A stretch of 64,000 nucleotides of DNA from DASYGT01 sp035999365 (lineage in GTDB: Bacteria; Actinomycetota; Actinomycetes; Mycobacteriales; Jatrophihabitantaceae): contig DASYGT010000047.1 in assembly GCA_035999365.1 (NCBI GenBank), forward strand, positions 1 through 64,000, read 5' to 3'. Below are positions 1-8,083 of this stretch, one piece after another. Under the pieces are notes generated by a model. The model did not search any database. It was not told the DNA's origin and saw nothing but the letters and a program-made list of their open reading frames with translations. The position numbers and the translations under genes were made by a program. Positions within the stretch are counted from its first letter, which is position 1. The number at the start of each line of letters is the position of its first letter.

Positions 1-21
1 CCCACATCGACACTGCGTCGG

Positions 22-681
22 TCAGTAGGTGAACACGACCGTCGTCTTGCCGTTGCCGATCTTCTCGCCGGCGAAGAAGGGGCCGGTGGCGAACGGGTCG
101 CCGGTGGCGAGCTCGTTGAACTCCTCGGCGCCCTCCGGAGCCAGGTACAAGTTCTCCTTCGTGATCCGAACCTTGTTACCGCTCGATGAGAGCTGCGCGT
201 CCGTGAGGTCAAGCTCCCCGACGACGTAGCGCTGGGTGTCGTCCGGCGAGTGCAGCACTGCGTTCAGGTCGAACGTCGTGAACTGGTCGGCGTTGCCGTA
301 GTTGGTGATCCGCAGGGCGGCCAGCGTGATGTCGTAGCACGTGTTCTGCAGCTCGATGCTGCCCTGGTGCTTGAGCTCGATGCCGCCGTTGCCGTTGACG
401 TCAATCTCATTGATGTGGAGGGTGATCTTCCACTGGTTCTTCGCGGTCTGAGTCGCGCTAGCCCCGTTGTTTCCGGTGACCGTGACGGCGCCGCAGCCGT
501 TGGCGGCGAGCGTGGCGACCGCGGGGCCGCCGATGACGAGCACCGTCGTGCCCGTGGCGCCCGTGGGCACACCGGCGGCGTGCGCCGACGTCGCGTTGAC
601 CAGCGACATCGACGTGGCGACCCCCGCCACCGCCGCGACTGCGAGCATGCGCTTGCGCGCACGCGTACTGAGCTTGCTCAT
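22..681 (-). CDS. secreted hypothetical protein
   Basis: I do not recognise this 219-residue protein. The ATG is preceded by a strong GGGAGGA ribosome site. The N-terminus has a basic stretch (residues 3-11), a hydrophobic core (about 13-28) and an AHA-AG signal-peptidase site near residue 35, so the mature protein is exported. The rest is Thr/Asn/Gly-rich with alternating hydrophobic residues, suggesting a beta-rich fold, and has only two cysteines in the mature part. No membrane anchor or sortase motif is visible at the C-terminus. It lies beside a second small secreted protein on the same strand, next to a polysaccharide locus, so a surface role is inferred. Confidence 0.75.
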   Translation of the reverse strand: MSKLSTRARKRMLAVAAVAGVATSMSLVNATSAHAAGVPTGATGTTVLVIGGPAVATLAANGCGAVTVTGNNGASATQTAKNQWKITLHINEIDVNGNGGIELKHQGSIELQNTCYDITLAALRITNYGNADQFTTFDLNAVLHSPDDTQRYVVGELDLTDAQLSSSGNKVRITKENLYLAPEGAEEFNELATGDPFATGPFFAGEKIGNGKTTVVFTY

Positions 682-834
682 TGGAGTTCCTCCCTAGATC
701 CCCGCGGCACGGGGCCCGCGCCGTCGAGAAGTATCCACGTTGCATCCACGCAGCGCCATGAACAAAACGGGCACGCGGGTCACGATTTTGATCATTCTGC
801 TACCGGCCTGCCTGGTTGAAGACGCGTGCATTTC

Positions 835-868
835 CTGGTGTGGCCATATAGTCCGCCGGCCACACCAG
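835..868 (-). terminator. hairpin terminator after the 223-aa secreted protein
   Basis: A perfect 11-bp inverted repeat (CTGGTGTGGCC and its complement) with a 12-base loop lies 8 bases past the stop codon of the minus-strand gene ending at 877. No T-run follows, which is common for terminators in GC-rich actinobacteria. Confidence 0.7.
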
Positions 869-876
869 ACAATGAC

Positions 877-1548
877 CTAACCTTCGGTCGGAGCCGGACT
901 CGTGATGCTCGCCTGGCCGACGAGCACCTGCTCGGCCTGACGGACGACGACACCTCCGGAGACGACCGGGAACACATCGATCTCAACGGCGCGCGTCATC
1001 ATCGTGACGCTGCCGTCGCCGTTGGTGAATTCGGTGTTGTGATCGATGTAGACGGCTGCGACACCGGGAATCACGATCGACAGCGGGCCGAGCGCCAGCG
1101 GCTTTCCGCCGAGCTGCGCAACGACCGACCCACACGTCGCCGAACCGGTCTTGGTGATCGAACACTTGGCTACGACACCGGTGATGTCGATGTTGAGCAA
1201 GTCGATCGAGGCGACCTTGGCCTTGGCTTCGGACAGATCCGTGCGCGGCGCGATATTGCACTCGCCGTGCAGGGCCTTTACGTCGGCCAGGCTGCCCAGC
1301 GGCAAGTGGACGAGATCCTGCCGGATCGGGTTGGTCGGGCCGACACATGCTGTGTCCAGGGTGGGGGCGACCGTGAGGATGCCGCCGCTGGCCTGAACGT
1401 TGATCGCCTCGGTGACGACGGAGTTGCCGAACGTTGCGTCGGTCAGATACACCGCTGGCGCCGCGTTCGCGGTGCCTGTCGAGGCCACCAGAGCTCCGGT
1501 CACAGCGATTGTGGCGGCGAATGTCGCTACCAAATATTTGCGCGTCAT
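877..1548 (-). CDS. secreted protein, choice-of-anchor-P-like
   Basis: A 223-residue exported protein. I chose the ATG at 1548 because GGGAGG lies 6 bases upstream and the next residues form a normal signal peptide (MTRKYL, hydrophobic core, ANA-AP cleavage near residue 29); an upstream in-frame ATG would spoil the signal. The mature part has four cysteines and alternating Val/Ala/Gly stretches with phrases such as TVAPTLDTAC. These remind me of actinobacterial 'choice-of-anchor P' surface proteins; that assignment is by eye and uncertain. It has no visible anchor. It is followed by a perfect hairpin and then the other secreted protein. Confidence 0.7.
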   Translation of the reverse strand: MTRKYLVATFAATIAVTGALVASTGTANAAPAVYLTDATFGNSVVTEAINVQASGGILTVAPTLDTACVGPTNPIRQDLVHLPLGSLADVKALHGECNIAPRTDLSEAKAKVASIDLLNIDITGVVAKCSITKTGSATCGSVVAQLGGKPLALGPLSIVIPGVAAVYIDHNTEFTNGDGSVTMMTRAVEIDVFPVVSGGVVVRQAEQVLVGQASITSPAPTEG

Positions 1549-1698
1549 TGGTCCCTCCCAAGGGGCATCGAAAAAGGTGGACCCGACGGTGCTCACCCAT
1601 TCGTTAAGCGCGTTCTTATCACCGTCAGAAGCGCCGCGCCAATCAAGGATCGCGCGGTGTAAATACCCGGTAAGGCCTACGTCGGACTACGCGGAATC

Positions 1699-1735
1699 TG
1701 ATGTGAAGTAGCCGTGTTGGATGCCGAGCACATCA
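1699..1735 (-). terminator. possible terminator after the sulfotransferase
   Basis: TGATGTG (1699-1705) pairs with CACATCA (1729-1735). An overlapping alternative pairs GTGAAG (1703-1708) with CTTCAC (1738-1743). It lies just past the stop of the minus-strand sulfotransferase. The short stem and long loop make this a weak call. Confidence 0.35.
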
Positions 1736-1742
1736 CGCTTCA

Positions 1743-2603
1743 CTACAGGTCCGACGTCCAGGAAAATGACATTCCGAGCAGCTCTTCGAGGTCGTGATCC
1801 GGCTCGCGAAACTCGGCGCGGAGACGAGCTCGAAGCGGCGGGTCCAGGGGCGTCCCCGCCCCGGGGTTGTGCACCGCGAACGGCGGAGCGATCTTCGGGT
1901 CGATGCCCAAGAACTCCGTCGTGTCGACCCACGCCCGGTGCGGATCGCCGAACAGGACACCAGCGTCGAGGAATAGGAAGGCCTCGCGCGGATAGTGCCT
2001 CAGCCACCCGCGGATCTGATCTGCGTAACGGCCGCGCGAAAAATAGGAGAAGTAGCGGTGATTCTCGATCGGCGCGGTGGGACTCCCGGCCCGGATCGCC
2101 TCCTCGGCGCCGGCCAGCCGAGCGGGCTCGGCGTCGAGCGCGTCGGAGAAGCTCAACGTCTCGCGGCCAGCGGCAACCTCGTGCAGGTAGTGCGACCAGG
2201 CCCGATCGACTGGATCTCGGAGCAGCACGATCAAACGCGCCGCGGGCACGTGCCGCACAGCGCGCTCAGCGGCCAACGGGTGGAACAGGTAGTAGGGGCT
2301 CGCCTCGCCTGTGATGAGGCGCTGCCCGCCGGCCGTCATTGAGCGGGACAGGGGGAACATCGCTCGGTACCAGTCCTCGCCGAGGTCGTAGTGGAGGTCG
2401 AAGAAGTGCACCTCCTTTCGAGCCGCCGGCCGCACCCCCGGATGCGCGCTGAGGTAGTTGAACAGCGATGTCGTCCCGGCCTTCTGGGCTCCGATGATCA
2501 CGAAATCGGGCAGCACGCGCTGCCGCGCCGAAGCCCGGCGCCCCCGCATCGCCGCTTGTGCGGCGTATCGGCGCAGTCCGGATGCCGAGCGAGCTCCTGC
2601 CAC
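1743..2603 (-). CDS. sulfotransferase (Sulfotransfer_1 / heparan-sulfotransferase-like)
   Basis: It is predicted to transfer sulfate from PAPS to a sugar hydroxyl or amine. The PAPS 5'-phosphosulfate loop is clear (FVIIGAQKAGTTS, about residues 34-46), followed by KEVHFFD, and the 3'-phosphate loop is LIVLLRDPVDRAWSHY near residues 125-145. Length is about 286 residues with the GTG at 2603; an ATG at 2549 would leave 268. Neither has a convincing ribosome site, so the start is unsettled. The frame stays open further upstream but would run into the gene starting at 2737 on the other strand. Its place at the edge of an exopolysaccharide cluster suggests a glycan acceptor. Confidence 0.85.
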   Translation of the reverse strand: MAGARSASGLRRYAAQAAMRGRRASARQRVLPDFVIIGAQKAGTTSLFNYLSAHPGVRPAARKEVHFFDLHYDLGEDWYRAMFPLSRSMTAGGQRLITGEASPYYLFHPLAAERAVRHVPAARLIVLLRDPVDRAWSHYLHEVAAGRETLSFSDALDAEPARLAGAEEAIRAGSPTAPIENHRYFSYFSRGRYADQIRGWLRHYPREAFLFLDAGVLFGDPHRAWVDTTEFLGIDPKIAPPFAVHNPGAGTPLDPPLRARLRAEFREPDHDLEELLGMSFSWTSDL

Positions 2604-2736
2604 GCGATCATCGTGGCAGAGCGCGCCCGGCGGTGCCTGACATGCTGCGGAAGTAGGCACCTTTAGGATGGGCGCTGAAAACCGCGCTGTGGACTCGGCC
2701 TGACCGCTGGTTCCGGAATACGGAGAGGCCGTACGT

Positions 2737-3693
2737 ATGGAGATCGGCACCTATCTCAGGGGACTGCTAAGGCGGTGGTGGCTCGTTGTCCTCATCGCGC
2801 TCATCGCGGCATCGGGAGCTTTTGTCATCGATGGCGGAGCTACCGACTCGTACACGGCGTCGGACAACCTCACGGTGCCACAGAGTCTCGCCACGACGGC
2901 CGGAGCAAACGGCCAGTACGTCGCGAACTTCAGCGTCGGGCTGACGACGCCCGAGGTCCTCGATACCGTTGCCAAGGCTGCCGGTGTGTCCACGTCGACG
3001 ATCAGCTCGCGGCTGTCGGCCAGTCAGGTGGGTAGCTCGAGTTTCATCCAGGTCAGCTACGTCGGCAAGAACCGCGATCGCGCGCAGATCGCCGTCGTGT
3101 CCGCGACGAAGGCCACGGCCGCACTCCTTGCCAAGGGCGCCATCGAGACGGCGAATACCGAGGTGTCTGCGGCCCAGACCGCGCTGACCAACGCGACTGC
3201 GCAACAGGACGCGGCGCAGAAAGCGTTGGACGCCTACACCGCCGCCAACGGTTACGTCGACCCCAACGTGCTGTTCCAGGCCGCGCAGTCGTCCATCACA
3301 CAGCTCAACGTCAGTAAGCAGCAGGCCATCGCCTCGGGCCATGCGACAGGCAACTTCGACGTGGCGATCCAGAACGCCGAGGCGCAGCTGCAATTGCTCG
3401 CCCCCAAGGTCAGCGCATACAACAAGCTCAACCACGCGTTGAACGACGCGCAGGCGCAGGTGTCCTCGGCGCGGGCACGACAATCGACCGCCGCGCAGGA
3501 CCTCGCGATTGCCAGCGCGCCGCCGTTGGTCGACCAGCCGGTGGTGACGGTGCAGACCGGTCGCTCGACGTTGCTCAAGGGGGTCGCGATCGCGGGCGGT
3601 ATCGGCGTCGTGCTCGGACTTGCGCTGATCCTGTTGATCGAATACATCATCGCGTCGCGAAGGCAGCGCGCCGCTGCGGCCGAGGCAGCTTGA
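2737..3693 (+). CDS. Wzz-like polysaccharide chain-length / co-polymerase protein
   Basis: A 318-residue inner-membrane protein with the Wzz/GumC layout: a short cytosolic N-terminus, one membrane span at about residues 14-31, a long extracytoplasmic part with Ala/Gln-rich coiled-coil stretches (about 125-260), and a second span at about 281-305 followed by a basic tail. There is no Walker motif, so it is not a fused tyrosine kinase. Such proteins set the chain length of Wzy-made polysaccharides. The next gene, a glycosyltransferase, starts one base after its stop, which indicates a co-transcribed unit with the epimerase that follows. Confidence 0.8.
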   Translation: MEIGTYLRGLLRRWWLVVLIALIAASGAFVIDGGATDSYTASDNLTVPQSLATTAGANGQYVANFSVGLTTPEVLDTVAKAAGVSTSTISSRLSASQVGSSSFIQVSYVGKNRDRAQIAVVSATKATAALLAKGAIETANTEVSAAQTALTNATAQQDAAQKALDAYTAANGYVDPNVLFQAAQSSITQLNVSKQQAIASGHATGNFDVAIQNAEAQLQLLAPKVSAYNKLNHALNDAQAQVSSARARQSTAAQDLAIASAPPLVDQPVVTVQTGRSTLLKGVAIAGGIGVVLGLALILLIEYIIASRRQRAAAAEAA

Positions 3694-3694
3694 C

Positions 3695-4789
3695 TTGCTC
3701 TCGGTTCTTCATGTCATGAGTCGCATGGAGCCCTCTGGCACGGAACTCCAGTTGGTCGGCACCCTGCGCGCGGCTCGCTCGCACTGGACGCCGACATTGT
3801 GTGTGCTCTACCCCGGTTTCCCTCTGGCACAACAGGTCGCCGACGACGGCATCGAGCTCGTGGAGCTGGACGGCACAAGCCGCTCGCACCTCGACCGGAT
3901 GCGCAAGCTACGGCGGCTCGCGCGGTCAGGGGAGTTCGACGTCGTTCACACCTCGCTCTGGGGGGCTAGCGCATTCGGCCGCGCATCCGTTCTCGGCCCA
4001 GCGCGTCCCGCGGTGGTGATGTCCGAACGTAGGGTCGAGGAGTTCCGCGGTAGGCGTCGCCGGCTGCTCGACCAGGGTCTGGCCCGGGCTACGGACCAGT
4101 GGATCGGGAACTCCCGGGACGTATGTGCCTTTGTGAGCCGTGCGCACCATGCGCCCGCAGACCGGGTTCACCTCATCCGCAACGGGGTGGACACCTCCGT
4201 CTTCCATCCCGCGCGACCCGCGGAACGTCGTCCGGGGCCGATGCGCGTCGGCGCCCTCGGTCGGCTGGTCCGCCAGAAGGGGTTCGACCTCTTGCTCGAC
4301 GCATTGCCCCAGGTCCTCCAGGACGTCGAGGTCGAGGTCACGATCGCCGGTGACGGCGAGCTGCGCCACGAGCTGGTCGATCGCGCTGCCGGCCTGCCCG
4401 TGACCATTGCCGGGTCGATCACGGGATCGCAAGCGGTCGCCGACTACCTGCGTGACCTGGACCTGTTCGTCATGCCGTCGCGTTATGAGGGATTGCCGAA
4501 CGCGGTCATCGAGGCTCTCGCGTGTGGTGTTCCGGTCGTGGCCGCGGACGTCGCAGGCATGCGCGAGGCGACAGGCGCAGCGGCGACGTTGGTGCCCCCA
4601 GAGGATCCCGCCGCACTCGCTGCGGCGATTGTCTCTGCGCTCGCCGATCCGCCGCGTGGTGCCGCACCCGCGAGCCGCTCCTTCGATCAAGTCGCGGCCG
4701 ACCATCTGCGGGTGTTCGACCTGGCGGTGCAGCGACGCGCGCGGGCCACTGCTCCGACACGCGCCGGCTCTTCCCCAGGCGGGCGTTGA
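3695..4789 (+). CDS. glycosyltransferase family 4 (GT-B fold)
   Basis: A 364-residue cytosolic sugar transferase. It starts with TTG directly after the Wzz-like gene. The N-terminal half has the family pattern VLHVMSRMEPSGTELQL. The C-terminal half has GALGRLVRQKGFDLLLDAL and the nucleotide-sugar site SRYEGLPNAVIEALACGVPVV with the E-x7-E pair. It probably adds one sugar to a lipid-linked repeat unit. Its stop overlaps the ATG of the epimerase by one base, indicating translational coupling. Donor and acceptor cannot be read from sequence. Confidence 0.88.
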   Translation: MLSVLHVMSRMEPSGTELQLVGTLRAARSHWTPTLCVLYPGFPLAQQVADDGIELVELDGTSRSHLDRMRKLRRLARSGEFDVVHTSLWGASAFGRASVLGPARPAVVMSERRVEEFRGRRRRLLDQGLARATDQWIGNSRDVCAFVSRAHHAPADRVHLIRNGVDTSVFHPARPAERRPGPMRVGALGRLVRQKGFDLLLDALPQVLQDVEVEVTIAGDGELRHELVDRAAGLPVTIAGSITGSQAVADYLRDLDLFVMPSRYEGLPNAVIEALACGVPVVAADVAGMREATGAAATLVPPEDPAALAAAIVSALADPPRGAAPASRSFDQVAADHLRVFDLAVQRRARATAPTRAGSSPGGR

Positions 4790-5733
4790 TGCGCACCGTC
4801 GTCACGGGCTGCGCCGGGTTCATCGGCAGCCACCTGGCCGAAGCCGTACTACGCGGCGGGCACCAGGTGGTCGGCATCGATTCGGTGACGGACTACTACG
4901 ACGTCGCCATCAAGCGCGAGTCGCTGAAGTTGCTGGAAGAGCAGCCGGGGTTCACCTTCGTCGAGGCAGACCTGTGCAGTGCCGACCTCGTCGAGCTGCT
5001 TGAAGACGTCTCTGTCGTCTACCACCAGGCGGGGCAGCCCGGCGTGCGCCTGTCGTGGTCCGAACAATTTCCGGATTACGTCGGCCGCAACATCATCGCC
5101 ACCCAGCGACTGCTCGAGGCTGCGAAGGCGACGCGCCCCGATCGCATCGTGTTCGCGTCGTCGTCGTCGGTCTACGGCAACGCCGAGCGCTATCCGACCA
5201 CCGAAGCAGCGTTGCCCCGACCGCACAGCCCGTACGGGGTGACCAAGCTGGCGGCTGAGCACCTGTGCGGGCTGTATGCGGCGAACTGGGGCCTGCCGAC
5301 CATCGCGCTGCGCTACTTCACGGTCTACGGACCACGTCAGCGCCCCGACATGGGACTGAACAAGTTCATCGACGCGGCTCGTCGCGGGGCTGCCCTGCCG
5401 ATCTTCGGCGACGGCGAACAGATCCGGGACTTCACGTTCGTCTCCGATGTGGTCGCCGCCAACATCGCCGCCGGCGCCGCCGATACCGCGCCCGGAACCG
5501 TCGTGAACATCGCAGGTGGCGAACCGGTGACCGTGAACCAGCTGCTGGGCATCCTCGAGGCCGCCGTCGGTGCGCCGTTGCGGATCGAGCGGTTACCCGA
5601 GCAAGCCGGAGACACGCGCCAGACCGGCGGCGCCGTCGACCGGGCGCACCAGCTGCTGGGCTGGTACCCCCAGGTCGACGTCGCTGCCGGAGTGGCTGCT
5701 CAGTACGCGTGGCAGGCGCCCAGAGTCAGCTGA
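4789..5733 (+). CDS. NAD-dependent nucleotide-sugar epimerase (UDP-glucose/UDP-glucuronate 4-epimerase-like)
   Basis: A 314-residue short-chain dehydrogenase/reductase of the extended family. It has the Rossmann motif GCAGFIG (residues 7-13), SSSSVYG, and the catalytic Tyr149-x3-Lys153 (YGVTK) after HSP. YGPRQRPDM and RDFTFVSDVV are typical of UDP-glucuronate/UDP-galactose 4-epimerases. I chose the ATG at 4789 because it abuts the preceding stop and begins exactly at the fold. It likely supplies an epimerised sugar nucleotide to the two glycosyltransferases. Codon 269 is a rare TTA. The 3' end overlaps the convergent gene by 8 bases. Confidence 0.9.
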   Translation: MRTVVTGCAGFIGSHLAEAVLRGGHQVVGIDSVTDYYDVAIKRESLKLLEEQPGFTFVEADLCSADLVELLEDVSVVYHQAGQPGVRLSWSEQFPDYVGRNIIATQRLLEAAKATRPDRIVFASSSSVYGNAERYPTTEAALPRPHSPYGVTKLAAEHLCGLYAANWGLPTIALRYFTVYGPRQRPDMGLNKFIDAARRGAALPIFGDGEQIRDFTFVSDVVAANIAAGAADTAPGTVVNIAGGEPVTVNQLLGILEAAVGAPLRIERLPEQAGDTRQTGGAVDRAHQLLGWYPQVDVAAGVAAQYAWQAPRVS

Positions 5734-6802
5734 TCGGGTTCTGGAGCAGCGCGGCCAGCGCGGGCTGGAGCACCGACAGCGACCACTTCGCATAACCGTT
5801 CGGCAACTCCACCGAGTTCGCCCCGATGGAAGTCGCTGCACCCAGCACCTGGGTGATCGTCCCAATGGTCGCCAGGCGTGCCGTCTGCAGCACGATGGGC
5901 GGACCGAGCGCCGTCATGTGCGCGTACATCGCGTTGAACACAGAGCTGGACAGTTTGTCCGTCGACAGCGAGTTGTTCTGCAATCCGCACCGCCTGCCCA
6001 GCATCGTGCGGCACTGATCCATCACCGACTCGGTGAACGCGAGATCGCGTTGGCCCAGCGGGGTGATGAGTGGGAATGGACTGAAGTCGACATCGGACGT
6101 GGTCTGCTTCCAGACGTCATGTGCGGCGATCGAGTCGACGATGCACTGCTTGTCGGCCGCAATGGTGTAGCCGGCTGCGAGCAGCGTCGTGATGTTGCGG
6201 CTGTCGCCGAGATCGCGCACGAAGGGCTCGTCGTACATCGTCGTGCAACGGGAGACGGTGATTTCACGAATCGAGGGAACCGAGTCGTACTTTGCGGCCA
6301 ACTTGTTCTCGAGATCGGCGTAAGCCGCTCCGAAGTCGGCAGTCCAGAATCGGCCGATCGTGCCGCTGCCTCCACCGTTGGTCGGATCGCCGTAGTACGG
6401 CAGCGGCGCGCCGCCGAGGGACTTCGCCCAGTCCGGGGCGCCGACACCGGCGAACACGCGCAGCTTCAACGCCATGCCGAGGCCGGCGAAGTCCGCCTGG
6501 TTCACGCGCGCGATCGCCTGGTCGATGGCGTTGTTCGCCGTGATCGGACCGCCTTGCGTGGGCTGCAGGTCAGCCCAATTGACCTTGACGACATACGCGT
6601 GCACGACAGACTGCATGGACTTGGGTGGTGGTTGTTGGCGGTCGAGGAAGCCTTGGATGATGGGCTTCACGGTTACCGTCGCTGCCGCGCCTTGCGTGCT
6701 CGTTGCGGCGGAGGCGGGACCGGGCTGAGCAGCCAGCGAGGCACAGAGTGCGAACGAGGCGGTCATGGCGAGCGCGAACTTGGCGCGCGAAGTTGCCGTC
6801 AT
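5726..6802 (-). CDS. exported glycosidase-like barrel protein, paralogue A
   Basis: A 358-residue exported protein with a signal peptide and an ASA-AT cleavage site near residue 32. The body reads like a glycoside-hydrolase TIM barrel: VVKVNWADLQP, then ALKLRVFAGVGAPDWAKSLGG, REITVSRCTTMYDEPF, and a final IGANSVELP strand. I cannot name the family. The acidic residues in the MYDEP segment are candidate catalytic groups, by inference only. It has four cysteines in the conserved core. A copy about two-thirds identical by eye lies at 13376-14476. The start has an AAGGA site. It follows the glycosyltransferase gene by 42 bases on the same strand. Confidence 0.8.
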   Translation of the reverse strand: MTATSRAKFALAMTASFALCASLAAQPGPASAATSTQGAAATVTVKPIIQGFLDRQQPPPKSMQSVVHAYVVKVNWADLQPTQGGPITANNAIDQAIARVNQADFAGLGMALKLRVFAGVGAPDWAKSLGGAPLPYYGDPTNGGGSGTIGRFWTADFGAAYADLENKLAAKYDSVPSIREITVSRCTTMYDEPFVRDLGDSRNITTLLAAGYTIAADKQCIVDSIAAHDVWKQTTSDVDFSPFPLITPLGQRDLAFTESVMDQCRTMLGRRCGLQNNSLSTDKLSSSVFNAMYAHMTALGPPIVLQTARLATIGTITQVLGAATSIGANSVELPNGYAKWSLSVLQPALAALLQNPIS

Positions 6803-6844
6803 GGCGGGTTCCTTCGTTACCCCTAGGCCCCCGCGCTGCGGAAA

Positions 6845-8083
6845 CTATACCGCTCTGTCCAGCCCCTGGGTTGGAGAAAAACCGACCGAAGAAGACTCGT
6901 CGATGACATCTGCCTGCTCCGAGGCCCGGCGAGCGCTCTTGCGGGCGATGGAGAGGTACAAATCAGACAGTGCCTGCGCCGTTCGATCCCAGCTGTAGTC
7001 GTCCTGGACGCGGCGCTGGATAGACGCCGCGCCGGCCCGCTCGAGGCTGACGTCTCCGAGGATCAGCTGCAGCTTCGCAAGCAGTTCGTCCTCCTGCCCG
7101 TGACGGAACATCCGGCGTCCCGGCTGATCGTCGCCGAGCAGTTCCCGGTGCGGTGCGATGTCGCTGGCCAGGATGGGCGTGCCGTAGGACGCCGCCTCGA
7201 GCAGGGTGAGCGGCATGCCCTCGACATCAGACGGGAGGACAAATGCGGTGGCATGCGCGTAGAGGTCGGCCAACGGCTCGCGAAGCACGTTCCCCGGCAT
7301 GATCACGCGGGGATCCTCCGCGGCTATCGCCTGCAGCGTCTGGACATACCCGGCGGTGAACGAGGTGGAACCGGCGATCACGAGCCGAAGATCGTCACGA
7401 TCGATACGGCGGAAGGCGCGGATCAGCATGTCCGGAACCTTCTCCGGAACGAGCCTGCCCACGTAGAGGATGAAGGGGCTCGTACCCAGCCCGAGCGCGT
7501 CGAGGGTCTCCTGCGCGTTCGGCCTGCGAACTGCGCGGTCGACACCGTTGCACAGGTAGACGGTTCGCTTGCCGTACTTGGACGCGTAATAGTCCTGCAG
7601 CGCCTGTGAGACGACGACGGTCCGATTCGGCACGCGGGCGCTCATCCAGCAGCCGAGGCCGAGGACTCCCGAGGCAACCCGCCCCCACTTGGCGCGCTGG
7701 TGGTCGAGACCGTGAATGGTCTGGACAACCTCGGCCTCGGAGAAAAGCCGTGGCAGCGGTGAGACCAGCCCCGGCCCGAGTGCGTGGTAATGCACGATGT
7801 CGACGCCCATGCGCATCGCTGCGATCGTCGCGCCCGCGCTGTGAATGATCGCCTCGAGGTGCTTGCTCTCCGGGGTGTTCAGTCGCTCGAGTGTCATGCC
7901 GCGGTAGGTCTCGCGAGGTTCCGGCGAGTAGTTCGGTCGGCAGTACACGATGACTTCGTGGCCTAGTTCGACCAGTCGCGCCCCGATTTCTTCGACATGG
8001 CGTTCCACGCCGCCGTACGTCGCGGGCAGCCCGCGCTGGCCGATCATTGCGATGCGAAGCCCACGCCGCGTCGCCGTCGTCAT
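6845..8083 (-). CDS. glycosyltransferase family 4 with DUF1972-type N-terminus
   Basis: A 412-residue GT-B transferase. It begins RIAMIGQRGLPATYGGVERHVEE, the signature of the DUF1972 / rhamnosyltransferase-like N-terminal domain, and ends with a standard family 4 half (FILYVGRLVPEKVPDMLIRAF and a PSDVEGMPLTLLEAASYG nucleotide-sugar site). The ATG at 8083 overlaps the stop of the upstream polymerase gene as ATGA, which fixes the start and shows translational coupling; the in-frame sequence upstream is low-complexity shadow. Likely role: adding a sugar to the lipid-linked repeat of the locus. Confidence 0.88.
   Translation of the reverse strand: MTTATRRGLRIAMIGQRGLPATYGGVERHVEEIGARLVELGHEVIVYCRPNYSPEPRETYRGMTLERLNTPESKHLEAIIHSAGATIAAMRMGVDIVHYHALGPGLVSPLPRLFSEAEVVQTIHGLDHQRAKWGRVASGVLGLGCWMSARVPNRTVVVSQALQDYYASKYGKRTVYLCNGVDRAVRRPNAQETLDALGLGTSPFILYVGRLVPEKVPDMLIRAFRRIDRDDLRLVIAGSTSFTAGYVQTLQAIAAEDPRVIMPGNVLREPLADLYAHATAFVLPSDVEGMPLTLLEAASYGTPILASDIAPHRELLGDDQPGRRMFRHGQEDELLAKLQLILGDVSLERAGAASIQRRVQDDYSWDRTAQALSDLYLSIARKSARRASEQADVIDESSSVGFSPTQGLDRAV

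Noticed and set aside
2737..3693. Wzz-like protein as a bacterial tyrosine kinase
   Set aside because: There is no Walker A or B motif and no tyrosine-rich tail; only the co-polymerase part is present.
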